NCBI GenBank assembly: GCA_934699305.1
Contig: CAKUWM010000033.1
Span: forward strand, 1-15,820
Length of the DNA stretch: 15,820 nt
From: an uncultured Saprospiraceae bacterium
Lineage (GTDB): Bacteria; Bacteroidota; Bacteroidia; Chitinophagales; Saprospiraceae
Reading direction: 5' to 3'
This document shows positions 1-7,333 of the stretch, one piece after another (within the stretch, counting starts at the first letter, position 1; each line of letters begins with the position of its first letter). The position numbers and the translations under genes are program-made. The notes below the pieces were generated by a model that worked only from the letters and a program-made list of their open reading frames with translations, made no database searches and was not told where the DNA came from.

Positions 1-3000
1 ACTGTTACATGTACAGCATCTGGACCACTTTACTTGCACCTGAATACCAATGCAAGTTGTGGAACAGAAAGCACATGCCATGTTGAAACAGTAGCCTTAG
101 CTCCACCACCGGCCTGTAACAACACTTCATCTTATGGTAGCGCCACAGCACCTCTTACACCGACACCGGTCACTATTACAACCTGTGCCTTTCCGGGTGA
201 ATACTCCACTGTTAATAACTGTGTTGCTGGTAGCAGCTATTTATTTACAGCAACAGGTGGAACCGGTAATTATATTACCATACGTCAAGGAACACCGGGA
301 GGCACCGTTTTAGGTTCAGGAAATTCACCGATAACTGTAACATGCACTGTTTCAGGTCCACTGTATATGCACCTGAATACCAACTCAAGTTGCGGGACTG
401 AATCATCATGCCACACAGAAACCGTGGCATTAGCGCCTCCACCGGCTTGTACCAACTCCTCCTCATTTGGAACAGCAAATGCTCCTACAACCCCAACACC
501 TATTACGATTACTACCTGTGGTTATGCAGGAGAATATTCTACGGTCAACAACTGTGTCGCCGGTAGTGCCTATGTATTTACTTCCACAGGTGGAGCAGGC
601 AACTATATCACCATCCGCCAAGGAACACCGGGTGGCACCGTATTGGGAGCCGGTAATTCTCCTATTACTGTAACTTGTACTGTTTCAGGTTCACTTTATA
701 TTCACGTGAACACCAACTCCAGTTGTGGTACAGATAACGTGTGTCACACAAGGACTGTTGCTTTAGCACCTCCACCGGCTTGTAATAATACGTCTGCATT
801 TGGTACTGTGACTGCGCCCATTACAGCCACTCCTGTGACAATTTCAAGTTGTACTTATGCCGGTGAATATGGAACTGTAAACAATTGTGTTGCCGGCACA
901 ACTTATCAATTCACTTCAACAGGAGGAGCGGGTAATTTCATTACAATTAGACAAGGCACGCCAGGTGGAACAGTTTTGGGCTCAGGACCATCACCGGTTA
1001 GCGTAACATGTACCGTATCAGGCCCATTGTATTCTCATATAAATACAAACTCCTCATGTGGCACAGATGTTGCATGCCACACATCACAAGTATCTTGTAC
1101 AAGTTGTGCTTCATGTGTGCCTTCAATTACAGTTACAGAATCTTCAGGCACGGCCAATAATGGAGTAATTTGCATCGGTGCAAGTGCCACACTTTCTGTT
1201 CCAAGTGGAGCAACAAGCTATTTATGGAGCACAGGAGCAACAACTTCTTCAATAACTGTATCTCCTGCTATGACGACAACTTATTCTGTAACAATAACAG
1301 GAGGCCCATGCCCTGGCAATGCATCAACAACAATTACAGTAAGTGGGCTTCCGGTTGCTACTGCAGCTGCTACACCTTCAACTTTATGTGCTGGGCAAAG
1401 TATCAACTTAAGTTCATCAGGAGGAACTTCTTATTCATGGTCAGGACCGGGTGGTTGGACAAGCTCTTTACAAAATCCTGTTCGTACAAATGCTACCACC
1501 GCTATGACCGGGACATACACTGTCACTGTAACCAATGCAAGTGGATGCACAGCTACAGCTACCGTTGATGTTACTGTCAATGCATTGCCTATAGCGTATG
1601 CTGAAGCGGGGCCTAACCCTACATGTTCCGGCAAAAACGTTAGATTTAAAGCAACTGGCGGCACTTCTTATTCTTGGTCAGGACCTGGTGGATTTACCAG
1701 CACAGAACAAGATCCATATATTGGCAATGTCCAAACAAGCCACGCAGGCGTATATACGGTAACAGTCACCAATGCAGAAGGTTGTACGGCAACAGCAACT
1801 GTAACATTAGTGGTCAATCAGACACCTAATGGAGCTGCAAGTGTTTCCCCTTCACCGGTATGTGTAGGGAACCAAGCATTTTTCACTGCTTCGGGAGGAA
1901 ATAGTTACTTATGGTCAGGGCCAAATGGTTTCACAAGTACACAACAAAACCCAATTTTAAATATCACTTCGCATTTGCAAAGCGGCATATATTATGTTGT
2001 CATTTCGAATTCTAATGGTTGTTCTGTAAGACTTCAGACGGATCTTAAGGTAATTTATCCACCTGTAGCTACTGCAAGTCACGAAGCCAACACAGCATGT
2101 ACAGGCAAGACTCTTAAATTGCATGCAACCGGAGCCGGCACCTATGCATGGACTGGTCCGGCAGGATTTTCCAGCACATTGAAGGATCCTGTGATTCCGA
2201 ATGCAACAGCAGCCAATAGTGGCGTTTATACCGTTGTCGTTACAGCTCTCAATGGATGCACTGCATCAGCATCAACCACTGTTAATATTGTCAATCCACC
2301 GGTTGTTACTGCAACGGTTGACGACAATACACTGTGTGAAGGCAGCACAGCTTATCTGCATTCAAGTGGCGCAGTAAGCTATGCATGGACTGGACCTTAT
2401 GGCTATGCTTCCTCAAACCAAAATCCTATCATATACTATATTCCGACTTACATGAGTGGACTTTATACAGTTATTGGAAATGGACCTACCGGATGTCAAT
2501 CCAGTGCATCTGTTACAATCAACGTATATGGTAATATCAATGGTAGTGCATCAGCAAATCCTAATCCAATTACTACAGGTAATAATCTCCAGCTCAGTGC
2601 AAATGGCGGAACTCAATACCTGTGGACCGGACCAAATGGCTTCCACTCTACCGATCAAAATCCGTTGATCTATAATGTAAATAGTAGTCATACCGGTACT
2701 TATACCGTAATCATTTCTAATGAAGGAGGCTGTCAATATACGTTATTTGTCAATGTTCAGGTACTTGGACCTAAAGGAGGAAAAGAAGGAACCATTGAAA
2801 TTACAAGTACTAAGTTGATAGAAGGGCATATCTATCCTAACCCTGCTAACAGTGTAATTACCCTTCAACGTCATGCGGAATCTGCAATTATGTATTCTAT
2901 TATTGATATGAAAGGAAATGTAATTATCAAAAATGCGACATCAAGCAATGGTCAGATTAACATCGAGTCTTTGTCTGTAGGAGCATACAATGTCCTATGG

Positions 3001-3057
3001 TCTCAACCAGATGTTGTTAAAGATGCTTTCAAAGGAATCTTTGTCAAGGTTAAATAA
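1..3057 (+). CDS. Large T9SS-exported repeat protein, adhesin-like (5' truncated by window edge)
   Basis: The reading frame is open from base 1, so the true start lies upstream; 1018 residues are visible. The TTG at base 34 is an internal Leu, not a start. Domains in visible-residue numbering are: the end of a repeat (1-30); three 111-residue Cys-rich repeats (31-363); one Ig/PKD-like domain with an LWSTG motif (about 370-449); six 79-residue Ig-like repeats with SYSWSGPGGFTS-like cores (450-923); a GPKGGKEG linker; and a C-terminal domain from about 943 beginning HIYPNPANS and ending KGIFVKVK. That last domain matches the type A sorting domain that directs Bacteroidota proteins through the type IX secretion system to the cell surface or medium. 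Export and surface location are therefore well supported. Adhesion is inferred only from the Ig-like repeats, and no catalytic domain is visible. It converges on the dcw operon and has its own terminator 29 bp downstream. Confidence 0.9.
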   Translation, partial: TVTCTASGPLYLHLNTNASCGTESTCHVETVALAPPPACNNTSSYGSATAPLTPTPVTITTCAFPGEYSTVNNCVAGSSYLFTATGGTGNYITIRQGTPGGTVLGSGNSPITVTCTVSGPLYMHLNTNSSCGTESSCHTETVALAPPPACTNSSSFGTANAPTTPTPITITTCGYAGEYSTVNNCVAGSAYVFTSTGGAGNYITIRQGTPGGTVLGAGNSPITVTCTVSGSLYIHVNTNSSCGTDNVCHTRTVALAPPPACNNTSAFGTVTAPITATPVTISSCTYAGEYGTVNNCVAGTTYQFTSTGGAGNFITIRQGTPGGTVLGSGPSPVSVTCTVSGPLYSHINTNSSCGTDVACHTSQVSCTSCASCVPSITVTESSGTANNGVICIGASATLSVPSGATSYLWSTGATTSSITVSPAMTTTYSVTITGGPCPGNASTTITVSGLPVATAAATPSTLCAGQSINLSSSGGTSYSWSGPGGWTSSLQNPVRTNATTAMTGTYTVTVTNASGCTATATVDVTVNALPIAYAEAGPNPTCSGKNVRFKATGGTSYSWSGPGGFTSTEQDPYIGNVQTSHAGVYTVTVTNAEGCTATATVTLVVNQTPNGAASVSPSPVCVGNQAFFTASGGNSYLWSGPNGFTSTQQNPILNITSHLQSGIYYVVISNSNGCSVRLQTDLKVIYPPVATASHEANTACTGKTLKLHATGAGTYAWTGPAGFSSTLKDPVIPNATAANSGVYTVVVTALNGCTASASTTVNIVNPPVVTATVDDNTLCEGSTAYLHSSGAVSYAWTGPYGYASSNQNPIIYYIPTYMSGLYTVIGNGPTGCQSSASVTINVYGNINGSASANPNPITTGNNLQLSANGGTQYLWTGPNGFHSTDQNPLIYNVNSSHTGTYTVIISNEGGCQYTLFVNVQVLGPKGGKEGTIEITSTKLIEGHIYPNPANSVITLQRHAESAIMYSIIDMKGNVIIKNATSSNGQINIESLSVGAYNVLWSQPDVVKDAFKGIFVKVK
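91..1089 (+). repeat. Three tandem 333-bp (111-residue) Cys-rich protein repeats
   Basis: Units begin at 91, 424 and 757 with VALAPPPAC, a spacing of exactly 333 bp each time. The C-terminal part of a preceding unit occupies 1-90, so more copies probably lie upstream. Each unit keeps six Cys (PPPAC, TTC or SSC, NNCVAG, VTCTVSG, SSCGT and a following CH) and the core ITIRQGTPGGTVLG. The fourth position, at 1090, breaks off into a Cys-rich junction (SCTSCASCVP). Copies are very similar as protein but differ at many third codon positions, so they look like maintained old duplications rather than recent DNA amplification. Similar units occur in T9SS-exported proteins of Bacteroidota; their function is not known to me. 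Confidence 0.95.
1348..2769 (+). repeat. Six tandem 237-bp (79-residue) Ig-like domain repeats
   Basis: Units start at 1348, 1585, 1822, 2059, 2296 and 2533, an invariant 237-bp period. The shared pattern is a Cys near residue 13, a W-S/T-GPxG-aromatic-S core, a QNP or QDP turn, a SGxYTV strand and a GC near residue 65. The two Cys are placed as for an intradomain disulfide. The last unit has Thr (PITTG) in place of the first Cys, leaving one unpaired Cys. The pattern is an Ig/PKD-like beta-sandwich, common in long extracellular proteins of Bacteroidota. Sequence divergence between units is much greater than in the 111-residue set, although length is perfectly kept. Confidence 0.93.
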
Positions 3058-3086
3058 TTCTGAGTAAGAATATATTAAATTATTAA

Positions 3087-3115
3087 GGGGTAGCTTCAGC
3101 TACCTCTTTTTTTTT
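3087..3115 (+). terminator. Intrinsic terminator of the T9SS protein gene
   Basis: An 8-bp stem, GGGGTAGC / GCTACCTC (one G-T pair), closes a TTCA tetraloop and is followed directly by nine T. It lies 29 bp after the stop codon, the expected place for the end of this transcript. The T-tract is on the plus-strand side only, so this terminator acts in the plus direction. Confidence 0.9.
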
Positions 3116-3237
3116 AAAATCGAATTCAGAAATCGAGGTATTCCAGGGATGAAGATTACTGACTATGAGGAGTTGTGTCCTGATCAAGTGATCGTTTCAA
3201 TGGCTTTATGATACCATAGATATGAGTCGCAAATAGA

Positions 3238-3260
3238 TTCTGCATTTGCCAAATGCAGAA
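3238..3260. repeat. Perfect inverted repeat, 10-bp arms with 3-nt centre
   Basis: TTCTGCATTT, then GCC, then AAATGCAGAA: arms of 10 bp pair without mismatch. No T-tract follows on the plus strand. On the minus strand it lies about 40 bp beyond the terminator-like stem at 3299-3327. It could be an mRNA 3'-end hairpin, a protein-binding dyad or an element remnant; the sequence alone does not decide. Confidence 0.7.
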
Positions 3261-3298
3261 TGGTGATTTGTTGCAATTACAACCCATTTATTAAAAAT

Positions 3299-3327
3299 AA
3301 AAAGCAACCCGGAGAGAGTTGCTTTTT
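3299..3327 (-). terminator. Probable bidirectional terminator, end of the dcw operon
   Basis: A perfect 10-bp stem, AAAAAGCAAC / GTTGCTTTTT, encloses a 9-nt loop (CCGGAGAGA). Read on the minus strand, the GCAAC/GTTGC stem is followed by TTTTTATTTTTAAT, a good intrinsic terminator about 260 bp after the ftsZ stop. The flanking A run also gives a T-run in the plus direction, so it can act both ways. It is the best visible candidate for the end of the ftsI-ftsZ transcript, which would then carry an unusually long 3' untranslated region. Confidence 0.8.
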
Positions 3328-3399
3328 GAACAATAAACCTAACTAATAAAATACGATCTTATAAGATTAAGCCAGAATACATTGTGACTATAATCTTTT

Positions 3400-3501
3400 T
3401 TACCTTTTTGAGAGCTCAAGCCTTGTATTTAAAACGACAGCGTACTCATTTATTCGAGATGGATTTAAGCTCTTTAGCAATCCGTCGAATCAAAAAGGTA
3501 A
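3400..3501. repeat. Separated 12-bp inverted repeat pair downstream of ftsZ
   Basis: TTACCTTTTTGA at 3400-3411 is the exact reverse complement of TCAAAAAGGTAA at 3490-3501, with 78 bp between. Both arms are A/T-rich, so chance is possible. There is no obvious target-site duplication and no ORF inside, so it is not supported as an insertion element. Confidence 0.45.
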
Positions 3502-3587
3502 CTCAATGGGATACTTGGACATAGCACTCCCATATCTTGTTTTAACAAAATAAATTTGGGCAATTATTGTATTCTTTTTTGCTTACA

Positions 3588-5003
3588 TCAATCGGCGATA
3601 TCCCTTAGAAAAGGGCTATCATTGCGCATCACTATTTCATCATCAGAATTGAACGTGAAATGATTGTAATTTCTTTCCGACGAATGAGGAACCTCTTCAA
3701 GCACTACTCTTCTACGAACATAGGCCGGAGTATTTTCCAACTCCATAATGGTATGTGTATTATTCAGTTTAACACGAGAAGCATTTTTCCTCAATTCTAC
3801 CTTCATCATCTCACGAGCTCTTATTTTTTTGAAAGATTCTTCACTATCCTCTTCCATATAAGGCTCAGAAGTATGAGTCTGTATGTATTTATCGGCTGTA
3901 TCTTGAATATTTCGTTGAGTTACCTCATTGTTGGAACTCATGAAGTCATCTACCGTGAATTTATTGGGGTTCAAATTCCTTTCGTCATCCAAAGAAACGG
4001 TTTTCCTTGCAGGGCGTTGATCGATGTTACGTGCATGTCGTTCATAGCCACTGGCGATAACCGTTACACTAAGCTTATCACCTAATTCATCGTCCAGGCA
4101 GTTACCCCAAATAATATTGGTATCCAGGCCAACTTCTTGCTGTACAAAAGCCGTTATCTCTGATATTTCATCCATGGTTGTTTCACGTTTGCTCGAAGAG
4201 GTTATATTGAGCAATACATTCTGTGCTCCCATGATATTATTATCTTCAAGCAATGGGCTATTGAGAGCCATATCAACAGCACGTCTTGCGCGATCCTCGC
4301 CTTCAGCCTGAGCAGAACCCATGATGGCAACACCGCTATCTCTCATGACTGTATTTACATCTTCGAAGTCAACATTGACATAGCCTGCTATCGTAATAAT
4401 TTCGGCAATACCTTTTGCGGCTGTCGTCAGGATATTATCAGCTTGCGCAAAAGCTTCAGAAAACGCGAGATTTCCATGAATTTCTCTCAATTTATCATTA
4501 GAAATGATGATGATCGAATCCACATTGCGTTTCAATTCTTCAAGCCCTTCTTGGGCATAACGATGTCGCTGCTTCCCTTCAAAAGTAAATGGAAGGGTAA
4601 CAATAGCAACCGTCAAGATACCCATTTCTTTGGCTGTCTTAGCAATAATTGGCGCTGCTCCGGTACCTGTTCCACCGCCCATTCCGGCAGTAATAAACAA
4701 CATCTTGGTATGCTTGGCAAGAAACAATTGAACATCTTCAATAGACTCTAAGCATGCGTGTTTACCTACTTCTGGCTTGGAGCCGGCACCTCGTCCTTCA
4801 GTCAAGCCGGGACCCAACTGTATCTTAGTAGGAATAGGGCTACTTGCAAGAGCCTGATTATCGGTGTTACAAACTGCGAAATCGACTCCAACGATTCCCT
4901 GTGTGTACATGTGATTGACCGCATTGCTGCCGCCACCACCTACTCCAACCACTTTAATGATGGATTGATCTGCTTTGGGAAGGTCAAATTCTAACATTGG
5001 CAT
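3588..5003 (-). CDS. ftsZ: Cell division protein FtsZ
   Basis: A tubulin-like GTPase that polymerises into the cytoplasmic Z ring and recruits the divisome. Length is 471 residues. Visible motifs are the nucleotide-binding GVGGGGSNAVN (20-30), the tubulin signature GGGTGTGAAP (109-118), the FTFEGKQR segment (139-146) and the T7 synergy loop NVDFEDV (210-216), which supplies the catalytic acids to the neighbouring subunit. All key residues are present. After the core (to about 320) comes a linker of about 100 residues, then LENTPAYVRRRV (422-433), which resembles the usual FtsA-binding peptide, and a further tail ending NDSPFLRDIAD, which fits a Bacteroidota FtsZ. The start MPMLEFDL follows an A/T-rich leader (AAGATAAA); the second Met at residue 3 is an alternative. 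It is the last gene of the cluster, 65 bp after ftsA. Confidence 0.98.
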   Translation of the reverse strand: MPMLEFDLPKADQSIIKVVGVGGGGSNAVNHMYTQGIVGVDFAVCNTDNQALASSPIPTKIQLGPGLTEGRGAGSKPEVGKHACLESIEDVQLFLAKHTKMLFITAGMGGGTGTGAAPIIAKTAKEMGILTVAIVTLPFTFEGKQRHRYAQEGLEELKRNVDSIIIISNDKLREIHGNLAFSEAFAQADNILTTAAKGIAEIITIAGYVNVDFEDVNTVMRDSGVAIMGSAQAEGEDRARRAVDMALNSPLLEDNNIMGAQNVLLNITSSSKRETTMDEISEITAFVQQEVGLDTNIIWGNCLDDELGDKLSVTVIASGYERHARNIDQRPARKTVSLDDERNLNPNKFTVDDFMSSNNEVTQRNIQDTADKYIQTHTSEPYMEEDSEESFKKIRAREMMKVELRKNASRVKLNNTHTIMELENTPAYVRRRVVLEEVPHSSERNYNHFTFNSDDEIVMRNDSPFLRDIAD

Positions 5004-5068
5004 TTTATCTTAATTTTTGAATATTATAGTAAAAGGTTTCGTGATATATTGAACTGTTTATGGGGAGG

Positions 5069-6499
5069 TTACTTCAAATCATCATCATCCCAGTCATTGC
5101 CCAAAGTTTGCTTAACTTTGTCAAAAAACCTTTGAGTCCAACTCGGTTTAGAATGATGTTCTTCGTCATTTAGAGACACTGGATCGCCTTGATTTTCGGT
5201 CAGATTACCCTGCCCACCTGTATTCACAGATGTTTTTAATCCATCGGCTCTTCCCGACATTCCGACAACTTCCATTTCAATGGCACTGGTATCACGTCCC
5301 ACAGGAGCTTTGTCTTCCACCTCATTTTCTGTGGCTATTTGACATGCCATGTGCAACAATCCAAGCGCTGTAGAGAATATAGGACTAGATATATTTTCAT
5401 GATAACCATGAGAAAGATATTCTATTGGAAGTCCCATTCTGGTTTCATAACCACAATGCAGTGCAGCCAATTTATCCATACCATTCAACAAAGAGCCACC
5501 ACCTGTCATAACAAGCCCACCAGTAAGCTTCCTTTCATATCCGGATCGCTGGATTTCCCACATGACATAATCCATTATTTCTTCCATCCGTGATTGAATA
5601 ATCAAAGCTAGGTTTCTTTGGCTTATCTCCTTGTTTTCTCGTCCCTTTAGACCTGGAATTGTAATAATTTTATCATCATAAACCTCATCCGCCAGAGCAT
5701 ATCCAAACTTAGTCTTCAATTTCTCTGCTTGATTCAGCATCACATTACATCCTTCCTTTATATCGCGTGTCACAGCATTCCCTCCAAATGGAATAACGGC
5801 TGTGTGTCGTACGATTCCCTCATAATATATGCATAAATCAGTTGTTCCACCCCCTATATCAATCAATGCTATGCCGGCCTCTTTCTCCTCTTCACTGAGT
5901 ACGGAAGATGCTGAAGCAATAGGCTCAAGCGTCATATCGGCCAGTTTCAAACCAACCTTTTCGATACAGCGATTAATGTTATTGGAAGCTGTTATTTGAC
6001 CGGTAATGATGTGAAAATTAGCCTCCAGGCGAACCCCACTCATACCAATGGGATCAACAATCCCCAATTCATTATCTACGTTATATTCCTGTGGAAAAAC
6101 ATGTAGAATTTTATCACCGGGTGGCAACACCAACTTATACATGTCTCTAACAAGTTGTTGAATATCTTCTTTAGAAATTTCAACATCGGCATTATCTCTA
6201 AGTCGAGAACCTTTGTGCTGAACGCTTTTGATGTGTTGTCCGGCAATTCCAACATGAACGGTGCGTACGGTCATCTTCAGCTTTTGTTCAATGATACGTA
6301 CTGCATCTGAAATGGCGCGCACCGTTTTTTCAATGTTGCTTACGACACCCCGTAGGACGCCATCTGATTCAACTTTTGCGGTGGCAACAATTTCCATTTT
6401 GCCAAAGAGGTCTCTTCGACCTGCCATGGCGCACACCTTAGTTGTCCCTATATCCACAGAGACGACTATCGGATTTTTGTTTGTGAAAGTACTGTCCAT
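5069..6499 (-). CDS. ftsA: Cell division protein FtsA, actin-like membrane anchor of the Z ring
   Basis: An actin-fold ATPase that tethers FtsZ filaments to the membrane and signals to the septal synthases. Length is 476 residues. Motifs are phosphate-1 VDIGTTK (15-21), phosphate-2 DIGGGTTD (214-221) and the adenosine motif around VMTGGGSLLNG (330-340). The 1C subdomain lies between the first two (about 85-165). After the actin core (to about 388) there is a polar linker of about 60 residues and an amphipathic segment, PSWTQRFFDKVKQTLG (452-467), the expected membrane-binding helix. It is followed by an acidic tail, NDWDDDDLK, so the helix is not at the extreme C terminus. The gene starts 36 bp after ftsQ and ends 65 bp before ftsZ, the standard order for interacting partners. 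Confidence 0.97.
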   Translation of the reverse strand: MDSTFTNKNPIVVSVDIGTTKVCAMAGRRDLFGKMEIVATAKVESDGVLRGVVSNIEKTVRAISDAVRIIEQKLKMTVRTVHVGIAGQHIKSVQHKGSRLRDNADVEISKEDIQQLVRDMYKLVLPPGDKILHVFPQEYNVDNELGIVDPIGMSGVRLEANFHIITGQITASNNINRCIEKVGLKLADMTLEPIASASSVLSEEEKEAGIALIDIGGGTTDLCIYYEGIVRHTAVIPFGGNAVTRDIKEGCNVMLNQAEKLKTKFGYALADEVYDDKIITIPGLKGRENKEISQRNLALIIQSRMEEIMDYVMWEIQRSGYERKLTGGLVMTGGGSLLNGMDKLAALHCGYETRMGLPIEYLSHGYHENISSPIFSTALGLLHMACQIATENEVEDKAPVGRDTSAIEMEVVGMSGRADGLKTSVNTGGQGNLTENQGDPVSLNDEEHHSKPSWTQRFFDKVKQTLGNDWDDDDLK

Positions 6500-6535
6500 A
6501 AAAATAAGATTTCTATATTAGTTAAAAAAAATGGT

Positions 6536-7333
6536 TTAGCTTTTAATGGGGATCTGTTCGGCCTTTTTAGCAATCACTTGATCCTTAAATTTCAAATTAA
6601 TCTCTTTGTACAGATTCCACCCTTCGGATGGCATAGCTTTTTTATAAAAAATTTCTAATCTGGTAAACTTATTCTCAATATCCTGTGCATCACCAAGGAT
6701 AATCTTGTGGTTGCCCAGATTGGGAATTATACTAATGTCTTTATTGTCGTCAGCTATCACTTGCTCTGTTAGCCCACTGATAAATGGATTATTTCGTACT
6801 GCCAGCATGATATGGTATGCCTTAAAGTAGATATTCGTGGAATCTTTAATTGCCTTTTTGCTAAACGCCGGGAGATATCCGGTCAACACAGGTAATCTAA
6901 GAGCAGATTTGTGAGGTACAGAAATTTTACCACCCTGATCAGTAATAAAGAAACTTTCCTGATTGGGTAGAAATACTCTTAAAATAGGCGTCTTCTGTTC
7001 AATCCTTATTTTAAGATTGTTTCTGGCATCAATATACACTTGGGCATCTTTGACAAATTCACTCTTTTCTATTACCTTTTCAATCTGAATTAAATCAAGG
7101 TTATTTATCGGCTGATTTTTTAATTTTGATTTATAATTTTTAGATAAAAGCTTAGCAACATCTTCATTGCCTACAAGCCAAATATCACCATCCAATGGCT
7201 TGATATCAACAAGCACTTTCTCCACTTTGCCGGTACTTTCAGATTCCGTAGCACTTATAAGCCCAAAGACTGAAAGTGCAAACAAAATCAGACCTAACCC
7301 CTTTAAACCGCTATTAATCATCCTTTTATTCAT
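6536..7333 (-). CDS. ftsQ: Cell division protein FtsQ (POTRA-domain divisome protein)
   Basis: A bitopic membrane protein that links the cytoplasmic ring to the periplasmic synthases. I choose the ATG at 7333 (265 residues, MNKRMINSG), because it makes a 4-nt ATGA overlap with the murC stop. The frame could extend three codons upstream to a TTG at 7342, but TTG is a poor choice. It has a short basic N terminus, one membrane segment (about residues 10-28, LKGLGLILFALSVFGL), a POTRA-like region (about 38-115) ending in the typical IEQKTPILRVF, and a beta domain to the end. FtsQ sequences are weakly conserved, so the call rests on this layout plus its position between murC and ftsA. Confidence 0.9.
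   Translation of the reverse strand: MNKRMINSGLKGLGLILFALSVFGLISATESESTGKVEKVLVDIKPLDGDIWLVGNEDVAKLLSKNYKSKLKNQPINNLDLIQIEKVIEKSEFVKDAQVYIDARNNLKIRIEQKTPILRVFLPNQESFFITDQGGKISVPHKSALRLPVLTGYLPAFSKKAIKDSTNIYFKAYHIMLAVRNNPFISGLTEQVIADDNKDISIIPNLGNHKIILGDAQDIENKFTRLEIFYKKAMPSEGWNLYKEINLKFKDQVIAKKAEQIPIKS

Larger units (their letters stand above)
3116..3587. other. Intergenic region between convergent genes, no supported gene
   Basis: About 470 bp separate the plus-strand terminator from the ftsZ stop codon. Both strands hold only short open stretches (under about 30 codons) without gene-like starts or recognisable products, and I see no tRNA or known RNA motif. The region contains a perfect short hairpin (3238-3260), a strong stem usable as a bidirectional terminator (3299-3327) and a 12-bp inverted repeat pair (3400-3411 and 3490-3501). 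It is best read as the long 3' untranslated end of the dcw operon plus spacer. Confidence 0.6.

Noticed and set aside
34..36. TTG as the start of the large plus-strand protein
   Set aside because: The frame is open back to base 1 and the codons before it match the repeat unit (TVTCTASGPLYL), so this is an internal Leu of a gene truncated by the window.
1170..1664. Out-of-frame open stretches within the Ig-like repeat region
   Set aside because: They are by-products of the repetitive, stop-poor codon composition of the main gene.
3122..3211. Short open stretch on the plus strand, including MKITDYEELCPDQV, after the first terminator
   Set aside because: The ATG-initiated part is only 20 codons, there is no start signal or known match, and it follows a terminator. 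A gene remnant is possible but not supportable.
3400..3501. Inverted repeat pair as ends of a small insertion element
   Set aside because: The interior is only 78 bp, there is no target duplication, and the arms are mostly A/T runs.
3395..3535. Minus-strand stretch that reads protein-like (MSKYPIELPF, a stop, then INEYAVVLNTRLELSKR)
   Set aside because: It has an in-frame stop and is under 45 codons in total. I cannot match it to any family, so it is not called a pseudogene.
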